The notes below the pieces were generated by a model. That model saw only the letters and a program-made list of their open reading frames with translations. It did not search any database and was not told the origin of the DNA. 64,000 bases of DNA from Shewanella zhangzhouensis (GTDB taxonomy: Bacteria; Pseudomonadota; Gammaproteobacteria; Enterobacterales; Shewanellaceae), in contig NZ_CP080414.1 of NCBI RefSeq assembly GCF_019457615.1, positions 680,501 through 744,500 on the forward strand. The letters run 5' to 3'. The number at the start of each line of letters is the position of its first letter. The stretch's first letter is position 1. The translations under genes were made by a program, and so were the position numbers. Positions 17,941 to 26,119 of the stretch are shown one piece after another.

Positions 17941-18162
17941 ATGGAAACTTACTTCGCCATGATTGTTATAGCTTTTGCATCGGCAGCTGTTTGTAGGCCT
18001 ATGATCGATGTGCACTTTGATTATGCGAACTCAAATATGTTTGATAATGCTATTAGGAGCGCACTACTCCCCAGCGCAGTTAGGGGAGATCGAGGTCAGT
18101 CGATTGAAGACCGTATGACAAAAGAAGTTGGCTTATGCCGAATAGACCATCACACAAGTTAA
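17941..18162 (+). CDS. Small open frame of doubtful coding status
   Basis: Seventy-three codons from ATG 17941. The first 20 residues are hydrophobic (FAMIVIAFASAAVC), which could make a signal peptide, but there is no good ribosome-binding site and the remainder has no recognisable pattern. It occupies most of the gap between the nuclease gene and the following operon. It may be a fragment of a lost gene or chance. Confidence 0.2.
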   Translation: METYFAMIVIAFASAAVCRPMIDVHFDYANSNMFDNAIRSALLPSAVRGDRGQSIEDRMTKEVGLCRIDHHTS

Positions 18163-18225
18163 GGCAATTAATCTTCACAATCCAATTTTTAACTAATAAT
18201 CATAAGGTTTCAAGGGCTAGAGAAC

Positions 18226-19551
18226 ATGAAAATATTCGATATCCTCACCTCAAATCAGCTTCTGAAAGAAACTGATGCATACCATGAAATCAGCTCATCG
18301 ATGACTCAATCAAAATATCACCAACACATCGAACGTAAAGGCAAAAATATTGTTATAGATGCCGAGCGTGAGAACAGAGCTGTGCTACGAAAAAGGGTTG
18401 GAGATCACAAAAAACTAGCCAAAGGCTCCACCATTTCAACAAAAATTACTCAGGTAAGACATCTAGAGCATGAGCTGCTTCCCAATACAGAACAAAAAAT
18501 AAAAGAAATCGAATACGACCTCAAGGCAGAATTCGAGAAAAAGAAGTTGCAGGACACAGAACTGGCAAAGTTTAAAGAGATTAATAATTTGAAAAGGGAA
18601 GCTAGATACCCCGAGGATCAAAGAAAAATATGGGGGTGGATTGTATTTGGATTATTGTTTGAATCAATTTTAAATGCTTTTTTTCTCGCAAAAGCTAGCG
18701 AATTTGGCTTGGCTGGAGGCTTTGCCATGGCGGTAGCAATTTCACTCATCAATATAGTTATTGCTTTCTTCTTTGCTAATGGTTTTAGGAGTGCTCATCA
18801 TATTGAATCAAAAAGAAGTATGTTAGGCATCTTGGGGATGATACTAGTCCTTCTAGTAATGTTTACTGTGGCACTCTTTATCGGTCATTATCGCGCAGCC
18901 TTAGACCAAGAAGCAGAAAGTGCAGCATTTGAAGCAGTGAAAGCTATGTGGGAACAACCTTTTGGTATTAGCACCTTTGATAGTTGGATGCTTTTCTTAG
19001 TCACTGTGACAATCTTTAGCGTCGTTGTTTATAAGTTTTGTACAAATGACGACTCATATCCTGAGTATGGTGATATCACGCGAAAAACCCTTGAAACAAG
19101 AAGAGTTTTTTCATCGATGAGAACTAAAGCTGCGGAAATGATTAGAAGGGAAAAGGAGTTGCTAAACAGAAAGCTCGAAGAGACCTATCAAGAGTTGGTC
19201 AATCTGTCCCATGAGCTGGATGAAGACATAGAAGCAATTGCTCAGTTAGAAAGTGATTACCGCACATACCTTTTACAACAACGTAATGAATTTGAAACCT
19301 TTTGTGAAGAATGTCGTAAGCGCTTCGCAGCAGAATGTAAAGCCATCCTTGAGGAGCAAGCTGTGTTGCCAGAAAAGTTTCTTGAACTCGAAATACCAGA
19401 ACTAGAGACGTTACTGGAAGAGCAAGACAAACATAGGTTTGCTGAGGTTTCCAGCCAATTGAGGGCGTTCATGGAGGTCGAGTTTTCCCTGCTCAGGAAG
19501 GAATTCCAAGCGAAAGTACATCTACTTTATGCGGAGAAGGAAGCTGCGTAA
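18226..19551 (+). CDS. Four-TM coiled-coil membrane protein, first gene of ZorAB-like operon
   Basis: A 441-residue protein starting at ATG 18226 (AGGG/AGAG upstream). A mostly helical N-terminal region (1-130) with coiled-coil stretches is followed by four membrane segments at about 136-156, 164-186, 199-220 and 252-271. A long coiled coil runs from about 285 to 400. Membrane segments interrupting two coiled-coil arms suggest a scaffold with both arms in the cytoplasm. I do not recognise a named family. Its stop TAA shares a base with the next start (TAATG), the first of several such couplings, so it is part of one functional unit with the MotA/ZorA-like and MotB/ZorB-like subunits downstream. 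Its role in that unit is unknown. Confidence 0.72.
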   Translation: MKIFDILTSNQLLKETDAYHEISSSMTQSKYHQHIERKGKNIVIDAERENRAVLRKRVGDHKKLAKGSTISTKITQVRHLEHELLPNTEQKIKEIEYDLKAEFEKKKLQDTELAKFKEINNLKREARYPEDQRKIWGWIVFGLLFESILNAFFLAKASEFGLAGGFAMAVAISLINIVIAFFFANGFRSAHHIESKRSMLGILGMILVLLVMFTVALFIGHYRAALDQEAESAAFEAVKAMWEQPFGISTFDSWMLFLVTVTIFSVVVYKFCTNDDSYPEYGDITRKTLETRRVFSSMRTKAAEMIRREKELLNRKLEETYQELVNLSHELDEDIEAIAQLESDYRTYLLQQRNEFETFCEECRKRFAAECKAILEEQAVLPEKFLELEIPELETLLEEQDKHRFAEVSSQLRAFMEVEFSLLRKEFQAKVHLLYAEKEAA

Positions 19552-20339
19552 TGAGTCTCTTACATGAAGAACAAAAGAATCGCCCTCAATGGTTATTAAT
19601 AATTTCTGGAGTATTCTTACTGGTAATTCTTGTGTCCGCAGGCTGGTATGCGATAACAAAGAAAAAATTCGATAAACTCACGCTTTGCGAATTAGATGCT
19701 CCAAGCCAAGTCGTTGCGATTCTAATCGATAAAACTGGTGGATTTAATCAGAACCAACAACGCTTAGTTAGTAGGGCTATCATCAAAGAGATTGATGAGC
19801 TTTCCGTTGGCTATCGTGTTGCAATTTATGAAGTTGACCCGGCAACTTTCAACGGCTTATCGACAGCAGTTTTTGATAAATGCAAGCCTCGAGACGGTTC
19901 TGACGCTAATCAGTTTTTTGAAAACAAGCTAATGTTGGAAAAGAAGTTTAAGCAGAGTTTTAAATCTCCAGTAGAGGATATTACTGAGGCAGCGACGCAA
20001 TCGTTAGATGCAAGCCGTTCCCCTATCCTGGAAAGTTTAACTGATCTAGCCACCATCTATTCACTAGAATCGGATCAAAAATTAGCAAGGATTGTGTTGA
20101 TAACAGATCTTATTCAACATACTGATGCTATTAGTTTTTACCGCACTCATCTCTCTGCTATTCCGCCTAAATCTCAGGTAAGCCGCTTGCCGGATTTATT
20201 CGGTGTGGAAGTACAGCTGTACTGGTTACTTAGGGAGGGAAATGAGAAACGTATCCAAGATTCCGGGTTAATCTCATGGTGGGAGCAGGCCTTTAATCTT
20301 ACAAGTACTTCTGATTTTAAAGTAATAAAGGTTCGGTAA
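19551..20339 (+). CDS. Membrane-anchored von Willebrand A-like protein
   Basis: A 262-residue protein with one N-terminal membrane segment (about 14-34) and the remainder probably periplasmic, given the short N-terminal arm. Residues 53-62 (VVAILIDKTG) look like the first strand and a reduced metal-site motif of a von Willebrand A fold, with Asp60 and Thr62 where DxSxS is usual. About 178-188 (ARIVLITDLIQ) match the later strand ending in the TD loop. Such domains bind proteins, often regulating assembly. Start and stop overlap both neighbours by one base (TAATG at 19549 and at 20337), arguing for fixed stoichiometry with the channel subunits. Fold assignment is by motif only. Confidence 0.68.
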   Translation: MSLLHEEQKNRPQWLLIISGVFLLVILVSAGWYAITKKKFDKLTLCELDAPSQVVAILIDKTGGFNQNQQRLVSRAIIKEIDELSVGYRVAIYEVDPATFNGLSTAVFDKCKPRDGSDANQFFENKLMLEKKFKQSFKSPVEDITEAATQSLDASRSPILESLTDLATIYSLESDQKLARIVLITDLIQHTDAISFYRTHLSAIPPKSQVSRLPDLFGVEVQLYWLLREGNEKRIQDSGLISWWEQAFNLTSTSDFKVIKVR

Positions 20340-21718
20340 TGGAAGACACAAACAAAAAAACTACCGGTGGTACAGAGTATATCATTTCTGCAGAGCAGTT
20401 AAGAAAAGCCTTTTATATCCATTTGCTCATGGGTATAGCTGTAGCCATCATGCTTAATTTGCTCAACCTGAATGTTTTCCTTGGTGTAATCCTGGGCGGG
20501 GGGGTTATTGGTTCATACTTTTGGCAGTTCAAAAAGGGTAAAGAACCACATGGGCTCATGAAAACCTTTTCCGATAGCGTTTATTACCTTGGGTTCATTC
20601 TAACGCTGATGTCGTTGATTGTAGCTATGATGTTCTTCAACGTAGAGCAAGGAGTTAATGCAGCGTCTGCTGTGATAACTCAGTTTGGTGCAGCAATGAC
20701 GACAACATTGGTTGGAATGGCTTTGCGAATTTATTACCAAAACTTTGACATGACGGTAGAGTCTGCACAGCTTTCTGCAAAAGAGACTCTGGAACAAACA
20801 GTAAAGAGCTTCAATGTGCAAATGCGCTCTACTAATCGCTCACTTTCTACGTTGTCTAAGGCCATGGATGAAAGCATACAAGAAGCTGAAAAGCGGAACA
20901 AAATTTCTATGGAGCTATATGAAAAAACCCAAGAAAGTATTCAGGAATTAAGTAAAAATGCGTTAGAAGACTTCACTAAAACGATGGAGCATGCATTAAA
21001 AAGCTCTCTGGAGAGGCTTGATAACTACAGCACCGAACTAGCTTCAAAGTTAGAGTTAATGATCGGCTCAGTTGTTGATACTAACAGAGATGTTCACAAG
21101 AACAGTCTTGATGAGTTGAAATTCGCATTTAGTGAATCGTTTGAAATGCTCAAAAATGAAATGCAGAATAACCTAAACAGCTTGGAGAAAGGCTCAAAGT
21201 CCGCATCTGAAGAGCTTTCAGCCACGGCCTCTCAAGTTAACAAGTTAAATATAGCGATTGAAAATGCAGCGGGAAATCTGCAGGGACTAGATAAATTTGC
21301 TGCTAATGTAACGATACTAGAGCAGACACAGCATAAATTTATCACCGCAATTGAAGGCTTATCACAAAAGATAACAGAAAAGTCCACTGAACTGATGGCT
21401 GGTGATAGAAAGCTGAGTCAGCATATTTTTGAGCTTTCTGGAGAATATAAGCGCTTATTAGAACAATATCGGCAACTAACGGCCGGTGAAGAGATGCAGA
21501 AGCTTCTGCAAGAAGAATCTAACATCATCGAAGAGTTGAAAAACCGTAGAGAACAGATTGCACGACTCAATGCCCAGTGGGAAAAAGACAGTCACTCTAT
21601 GTCGAACAGCTCAAAGGCTTTTACTGAGAATCTAATTAAGACTGCAAAGTTTATAACAGAAGAACTCAGTATTACGAACCAAAAAACAGAGCAAGTCAGG
21701 GATGCTGCAGCAACATGA
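20339..21718 (+). CDS. MotA/TolQ/ZorA-like channel subunit with long cytoplasmic tail
   Basis: A 459-residue protein. Four hydrophobic segments (about 26-43, 44-63, 80-101 and 109-132) precede a coiled-coil tail of more than 300 residues. The fourth segment, GAAMTTTLVGMALRI (117-131), resembles the small-residue, Thr-containing helix of MotA/TolQ/ExbB/ZorA channel subunits. Pairing with a short single-TM acidic partner directly downstream supports the comparison. ZorA of Zorya anti-phage systems also has a long cytoplasmic tail that transmits channel activity to cytosolic effectors. Here the companions differ from Zorya (no ZorC/ZorD-like genes are adjacent). The ATGA overlap with the next gene indicates coupled synthesis. 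Homology is inferred from topology and motif, not from an alignment. Confidence 0.72.
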   Translation: MEDTNKKTTGGTEYIISAEQLRKAFYIHLLMGIAVAIMLNLLNLNVFLGVILGGGVIGSYFWQFKKGKEPHGLMKTFSDSVYYLGFILTLMSLIVAMMFFNVEQGVNAASAVITQFGAAMTTTLVGMALRIYYQNFDMTVESAQLSAKETLEQTVKSFNVQMRSTNRSLSTLSKAMDESIQEAEKRNKISMELYEKTQESIQELSKNALEDFTKTMEHALKSSLERLDNYSTELASKLELMIGSVVDTNRDVHKNSLDELKFAFSESFEMLKNEMQNNLNSLEKGSKSASEELSATASQVNKLNIAIENAAGNLQGLDKFAANVTILEQTQHKFITAIEGLSQKITEKSTELMAGDRKLSQHIFELSGEYKRLLEQYRQLTAGEEMQKLLQEESNIIEELKNRREQIARLNAQWEKDSHSMSNSSKAFTENLIKTAKFITEELSITNQKTEQVRDAAAT

Positions 21719-22701
21719 GTAAAGATAAGGATGATGTATTCAGTATTTCAGTTACAGAGTTACTCTTAATACTTATGTTCGCCTTGTTGATCGTAATGAT
21801 ACTGATGAACTCCACACTTACTAGAGATCTGAGTACTGCTAGGGAACAAGAACAGAATTACATAAAGTTGATTGAAAACCTTGAAAGTGTCACGAAAAAG
21901 TTAGGGTTGGAAGCTCAATTTAATGAAGGGGTCAGTACTGAACTTTCTACGGCCTTGGCTCAACTCCAGGCTTTGATCAAAGCACTAGAAAAGTCGGTCG
22001 AATCACCTGAGGCAGCAAGTGTTCTTGCGAAAATGACGCTTAACGAAGTTTGGACTTCTTTGGGACGACTTACTGAGAGCGATATTAATTTTGCAGAGTT
22101 GCTTAAATCGATCAACAGGCTTAATGAAGAACTTAGAGATTGTTTAACTGAACTAGAAAAGAGCAATAGAAAATTTGCAGAAGAGAAAATAAAAAGCGGA
22201 GAGCAGCAACAAGCTTTAAGTAAGCTTAAAGAAGAAAAGGAGAGACTTAAGAAAGCTTTGGCTAAATCTGAGATAATGCTTGCAGCAGCTACTTCGGAGA
22301 TAGTTAAAAATAAAGTGGATATTGAAAACTTGATCGGGCAAGTAACAAATTTGTCTAATGGTTTGGAACTGCCACCATGTTGGGCAACCAAGGAAGGAAA
22401 ACCACAATATACCTATTCAATTGAAGTTAGCGATGATGCCTTATATGTGACTTCAATATATCCAGAAGAACGTAAGGCGGCCTATGAATTATTAATGGAT
22501 AAAGACTTTGAGGCTGAGAGAATAGTAGTGAGTGATTTCTATGGTCGTTTCGATATTTTTTATAAAACTGCAGTCTCCAGTAACCCTGAATGCAGGTTTT
22601 TTGTACAAGTGAAAGACTCCACATCTCCCGCAGCAAAACAAGAATATAAAGCTGGGCTTAGAGCTGTTGAATCTATTTTCTACAAGTATCTACAGCAGTG
22701 A
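21715..22701 (+). CDS. MotB/ZorB-like partner with an unfamiliar C-terminal domain
   Basis: A 328-residue protein with an acidic N-terminus (DKDDVF), a single membrane helix at about 11-31, a coiled coil at about 35-215 and a globular C-terminal domain (about 220-328) that begins PPCW. This is the MotB/ExbD/ZorB layout. The proton-accepting Asp expected near the start of the helix seems to be replaced by Glu15 (SVTELLLILM). The C-terminal domain does not show the OmpA-type peptidoglycan-binding motif I would expect in MotB or ZorB, so it may bind another ligand or be a distinct anchor. The GTGA overlap with the next small gene keeps it in the same operon. Confidence 0.68.
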   Translation: MSKDKDDVFSISVTELLLILMFALLIVMILMNSTLTRDLSTAREQEQNYIKLIENLESVTKKLGLEAQFNEGVSTELSTALAQLQALIKALEKSVESPEAASVLAKMTLNEVWTSLGRLTESDINFAELLKSINRLNEELRDCLTELEKSNRKFAEEKIKSGEQQQALSKLKEEKERLKKALAKSEIMLAAATSEIVKNKVDIENLIGQVTNLSNGLELPPCWATKEGKPQYTYSIEVSDDALYVTSIYPEERKAAYELLMDKDFEAERIVVSDFYGRFDIFYKTAVSSNPECRFFVQVKDSTSPAAKQEYKAGLRAVESIFYKYLQQ

Positions 22702-22967
22702 AAAATATGAATATTGAAAAATTTATAGAAACGCAAAATGAGGTATTCGTATTTGCCGTGAACCGGAAGTTAGGATGCCCTCTACCAGAGAGCTTAATTC
22801 AGAAGCAGTTGAACGCAAGACAGGACCCATTCGCGATTGCTAAACTGGCAGTTAGAACAAAAATCGAAATTGATTCCATTACGTCTGGTTCACAGAAATC
22901 TACTATTGGATCTGAAAAGAATCTATGGTGGCAGTTTATAAGTTGGATCATGCGGAAAAAGTTATAA
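22698..22967 (+). CDS. Small hypothetical protein, last gene of ZorAB-like operon
   Basis: An 89-residue protein starting at GTG 22698, overlapping the preceding stop (GTGA); ATG 22707 is an alternative start. It is helical with a short amphipathic or hydrophobic C-terminus (WWQFISWIMRKK) that could touch the membrane. No family is recognised. Its strict coupling to the channel-like genes suggests it belongs to the same system, perhaps as a regulatory or immunity-type component; that is inference from position alone. Confidence 0.55.
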   Translation: MKNMNIEKFIETQNEVFVFAVNRKLGCPLPESLIQKQLNARQDPFAIAKLAVRTKIEIDSITSGSQKSTIGSEKNLWWQFISWIMRKKL

Positions 22968-23166
22968 CGTGATCTTTTCCCCAACTGAGTGCAACTTGTA
23001 GTTATGCGCTTGAACTTGGTGCGTTGTAGGTATACTGAAGGACACTGATGGAATGGTTCGACAACTTTCGGCAGGACAGCGATTTGGTTATCGAGTACGC
23101 TAAGAGGTAGTACACAGAAATCAGCTAACACCATTACATTGGTGGATTTTCACTAAGTCAATTAGA
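22968..23166. other. Intergenic after ZorAB-like operon
   Basis: Sequence without a recognised gene. A 20-codon open frame begins at ATG 23047 but has no family signature. No T-rich hairpin was found, so the operon terminator is not evident. The IS481-ended repeat follows directly. Confidence 0.3.
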
Positions 23167-23238
23167 TGTACTAGCTCAGACCTAATCTAACACCAATTAA
23201 CAAATGGGTAACTATCAGATCAGGTCTGAGCTAGTACA
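23167..23238. mobile_element. 72-bp MITE-like element with IS481 ends
   Basis: It begins TGTACTAGCTCAGAC and ends GTCTGAGCTAGTACA, the same terminal inverted repeats as the complete IS481 element at 43416-44616, with only about 35 bases between them. The inner parts (ATCAGATC, GGGTAACT) also match that element's ends. It is an internally deleted or miniature derivative that could be moved by the IS481 transposase in trans. Confidence 0.75.
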
Positions 23239-23305
23239 AATGACCCTCGCATTCTCAAGATGATGCGTCAGTTCAAGTCCCGTCTAATACATCTAACTTA
23301 CGACG

Positions 23306-24382
23306 TTAATTATCGTAATACTGATCGTAATCCAGTTCACAGGAAGGCTTAAAATCAGGGCCTAGATACGAACACTTACCGTTATAGCGGTCATTACAGC
23401 GTTCCCAGGCACGTTTATATTGTTCCTGACAAGGCAAGTCGCCCCCCGTCACCACCCTTAAGACTGCAAGAAGAATGAATCCAATAAACAAAAAACAAAA
23501 TACAATCATAACTTTATCAAAAAATTTCCTAATCCAGTTAGAGTCGTCCCTGGCATTCTTTTTCATATCTAAGTCAGCTGATTTGATTGTGCTATTTGTG
23601 GTATTCCTCGGTGCCTGTAGTGGCTTTGAGGTCTTTGCGGTTGGCGAGACTGGTTTGTGTTTTACTAGCTCTGGTTCATCAGCGTGTGTTTCAGGCTTAT
23701 GACTGCACACTCCGATTGAAGGGATGGGCTGCATTGAATTGTTGATTGAATTGGAAACTGATTCCCACCGCTTTTTGATGTCCTCCATAACATCGGACAT
23801 GTACTGGTTCACTTTTCCGACAATAATTTCAAACTCAGTATCAGGGTACTTACGAGAAAGCTCATTAAGCTTTAATTCTAAATTTCTATTTGTGGATACC
23901 CTATACACATCTGAAGCAGGGATGGTTCTGTGAAAGTGAACATTTAGCTTGTCATCGATAATTAATACCCAGACTTTATCTTCTGTCCTTATATCAAAAT
24001 TAACCGAGGTATCTATACAAGCGAAACAAACTCCATTCTCATAGTAATGATATTGTGGAAGGTATCCAGTTCCGCCGCATTTTTTGCAGTTGCTTGGTTT
24101 GGTTTCTTTAACGTGGGAAGACAAGGATGAAACTGACTTTGAACTTGAGCTACGCTCCTTCTTGTTTTTCCAATATCCGATAGGCGAAACTCTTTTGTGC
24201 GATCCTGGTCTATAGTGGCCTACATACCAGTGTTTTCCATTGTGCTTCAAACTATCCTTTATAAGCACCATTTCTTGGTTTAAATTGAAACTGACGGTAA
24301 CAGAGTGCTCACTTATCGAAGTGATTTCTCCAAGGCCCAACTCAGGTTTCCTACGATGCTCAACTTTATCACCAACATTCAT
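23306..24382 (-). CDS. Zinc-ribbon, single-TM hypothetical protein with DUF3553-like N-terminus
   Basis: A 358-residue protein. The N-terminal 35 residues (VGDKVEHRRKPELGLGEIT) resemble the small SH3-like DUF3553 fold. A four-cysteine motif, CKKCGG at about 100 and CFAC near 119, is likely a zinc ribbon. A Ser/Pro/Thr-rich low-complexity region at about 210-270 leads to one membrane segment at about 290-312 and a Cys-containing tail of about 45 residues on the other side. It would be tethered with its large part in the cytoplasm. It faces away from the ZorAB-like operon and towards it at its 3' end, so it is a separate unit within the same IS3-bounded cassette. Function unknown. Confidence 0.55.
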   Translation of the reverse strand: MNVGDKVEHRRKPELGLGEITSISEHSVTVSFNLNQEMVLIKDSLKHNGKHWYVGHYRPGSHKRVSPIGYWKNKKERSSSSKSVSSLSSHVKETKPSNCKKCGGTGYLPQYHYYENGVCFACIDTSVNFDIRTEDKVWVLIIDDKLNVHFHRTIPASDVYRVSTNRNLELKLNELSRKYPDTEFEIIVGKVNQYMSDVMEDIKKRWESVSNSINNSMQPIPSIGVCSHKPETHADEPELVKHKPVSPTAKTSKPLQAPRNTTNSTIKSADLDMKKNARDDSNWIRKFFDKVMIVFCFLFIGFILLAVLRVVTGGDLPCQEQYKRAWERCNDRYNGKCSYLGPDFKPSCELDYDQYYDN

Positions 24383-24465
24383 GTTTCTATCTAGTTTTCA
24401 ATACGTTTACAGACAGACTTCCATTGATATTAAACGCCAATATTGTTATGTTCAATGAGTAAGGT

Positions 24466-24570
24466 TGACCTTTCCCCGAGATTAGTACCAATCTTTTGAA
24501 GAGACTTTTCAGCTTGTGCGGCTTGCGAGTAATTCTGCATGTTAAGAGTAATTAACCTGGCATGCCTGAT
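24466..24570 (-). mobile_element. IS3-family right-end remnant, inverted relative to 13420-13515
   Basis: TGACCTTTCC... at 24466-24490 is the exact reverse complement of 13491-13515. The following 80 bases (TTTTCAGCTTGTGCGGCTTGCGAG) are the diverged reverse complement of 13430-13490. The two ends point inward at the 11-kb segment between them. Confidence 0.72.
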
Positions 24571-24663
24571 GATCCATAAGTTTAATTGAGTGGCATTCTT
24601 CAATCACAGAGTATTGGTAACATCAGCTCTTGCGTTATAAATCTGAAAACAGGATGTAGGCAA

Positions 24664-24687
24664 GAGCAGACTATCGAAAGTCTGCTC
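24664..24687 (-). terminator. Hairpin downstream of hns copy 2
   Basis: GAGCAGACT at 24664-24672 pairs with AGTCTGCTC at 24679-24687 (nine base pairs, six-base loop). The hairpin after hns copy 1 is homologous. The T run on the hns-coding strand is weak. Confidence 0.55.
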
Positions 24688-24712
24688 TATTGTTGTGCCG
24701 TTCTTAGATGTA

Positions 24713-25102
24713 CTAGATCAAAAAATCATCAATAGAACGGCCGCCTTCAACTTGCTCTTTGAAAACGGTCGGCATCCTTCCCTGCCCTGTCCATGTAACA
24801 GTTTCCCCACCGACTTCAATGGAGTATTTAGCAGGTCTAGGCTCCCGTTTGCTTTTTACTTTTGCAGGTACATCTCCCAAATCTTCGAGAGACAAGCCTG
24901 CAGATTCAATCATTTTCTGAAGTTCTGCTATCTTAGCTAAACGCTCAGCATTCACCTCTGCCTCAGCCTTTGCTTCTTCTTCCCGTTCAGCAATGATCTT
25001 GCTCAGCTTATTGTAAACATCTTTGAGCTCATCAACAGATAAGTCTTTTACAGATGCTTTAAGGCGACGACCGTGAGTTAAAATCTCCAAAAATTCAGAC
25101 AT
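24713..25102 (-). CDS. hns: H-NS family nucleoid-associated protein, copy 2
   Basis: A 129-residue H-NS-type protein differing from copy 1 at about 11 positions. Differences include A11G, changes in the acidic 45-50 region, A87E and Q118E/N119G. All are outside the DNA-contact core GQGRMP, which is unchanged. The start ATG 25102 follows GGAAAT. The promoter side (25103-25290) is similar to 13256-13440. Most substitutions make copy 2 slightly more acidic in the linker, which could change affinity or oligomer partners. Both copies are intact, so both are under selection or the duplication is recent relative to the surrounding IS decay. Confidence 0.92.
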   Translation of the reverse strand: MSEFLEILTHGRRLKASVKDLSVDELKDVYNKLSKIIAEREEEAKAEAEVNAERLAKIAELQKMIESAGLSLEDLGDVPAKVKSKREPRPAKYSIEVGGETVTWTGQGRMPTVFKEQVEGGRSIDDFLI

Positions 25103-25402
25103 TGTATTTCCTAAATGGGTTAGCGATGGCCCAATATAGATGACTTTTGAATCTATGTGAATACGTGATGGGAATCATTGCTAGTCAACTTAACACTCTT
25201 CGTCATTTTAAAAACAATTTTGTACATCTTAACAATGTTCGAATATACGTATGCTCTGAGAGTGAAGCTTTGCATGTTATTAGTTAATAATTCTGCTTGT
25301 TGAAAAATTTGCATGTTAAGAACTATTAAAATTCACTTTTGGCGTATTGCTTCACTTACTCAGCTTGTTTGTAGTTTATTCAGCGAAGCAAGCTTTAACC
25401 AG

Positions 25403-25712
25403 CAATTGCCGGAGCAGCATAGAATGGCACGTAAAATCTTCAGTTCCGTTACTCAATGACTAGCAGAGTGTGGCGTTTTGATGACCCAGGGCACTCTGGT
25501 GGATTCCACGATATTTCAAGCCCTCAGTTCCACCAAAAACAAAGACAACACCCGAGACGAAGACATACACTAGGACAAGAAAGGTAACCAGTTTTATTTC
25601 GGCATGAAAGCGCACATCGGCGTGGATGCTAAAAGTGGTCTGACCCACAGCTCGGTGACCACGGTGGCTAACGAGCACGACCTCAATCAGGTCACCAGGA
25701 ATATCTTATAGT
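25403..25712 (+). mobile_element. IS5-family transposase remnant
   Basis: About 310 bases similar to the central third of the complete IS5 copies (GGAGCAGCATA..., TCCACCAAAAACAAAGAC, GGCATGAAAGC.CACATCGG). It encodes the DSTIFQALSSTKNK...FGMKAHIGVDAKSGLTH part of the DDE domain, but with an in-frame stop (TAG at 25571) and frameshift. Both ends are missing. Confidence 0.8.
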
Positions 25713-25855
25713 TAGGACACAATTCTGCATATAAAAGAAATATATTGATCGATATTGTAAACTTTGCGTTTGAAATTCTTACAGCAAGTGCAAGAATTTA
25801 ATTACGAGCTAAATCAAATGACTTGGTCTAACCTTTACCAAGATCTTATAGGGAG

Positions 25856-26119
25856 TCATAAATACTTATTAATTATGTATTCGCAGGCTTTAATGTTGAT
25901 CTTTACAAATTCTTCCCAATTATATTCTTTTGAAAAATTGAGATAGTACTGTTTGTCAACCCGGCAGATATCTGGTCGGTTTTCATAGATCAAGCATAGC
26001 TTTGTATCCTCATCGTAATGATGACAAATCCCATCTCCACGATTGAGATCTCTAGTTTCTTGAGCCATTCCGACGAGTTGACAGCAAAGTCCACACTTAG
26101 AACAAGGGAATGTATTCAT
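25856..26119 (-). CDS. YkgJ-type cysteine-cluster protein
   Basis: An 87-residue protein. ATG 26119 is preferred over 26143 because it forms an ATGA overlap with the upstream gene's stop. The sequence carries the YkgJ/CxxCxxCC zinc- or iron-chelating pattern: CSKCGLCC near residues 6-13, C-H-H-Y in the middle, then LCLIYENRPDICR. These proteins hold a metal, possibly an Fe-S cluster, and are found as small accessory proteins of uncertain function. Its coupling to the HNH/membrane protein gene is unusual and implies that a metal-binding partner is needed or that it regulates that protein. Confidence 0.78.
   Translation of the reverse strand: MNTFPCSKCGLCCQLVGMAQETRDLNRGDGICHHYDEDTKLCLIYENRPDICRVDKQYYLNFSKEYNWEEFVKINIKACEYIINKYL

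Noticed and set aside
18226..22967. Calling this operon a canonical Zorya system
   Set aside because: No ZorC or ZorD-type gene is adjacent, and the ZorB-like protein lacks a recognisable peptidoglycan-binding motif. Only the channel-like pair resembles Zorya.
23239..23305. A tRNA T-arm-like word (GTTCAAGTCCC) after the MITE-like element
   Set aside because: There is no pairing stem, anticodon arm or acceptor. It is more likely chance or transposon debris.
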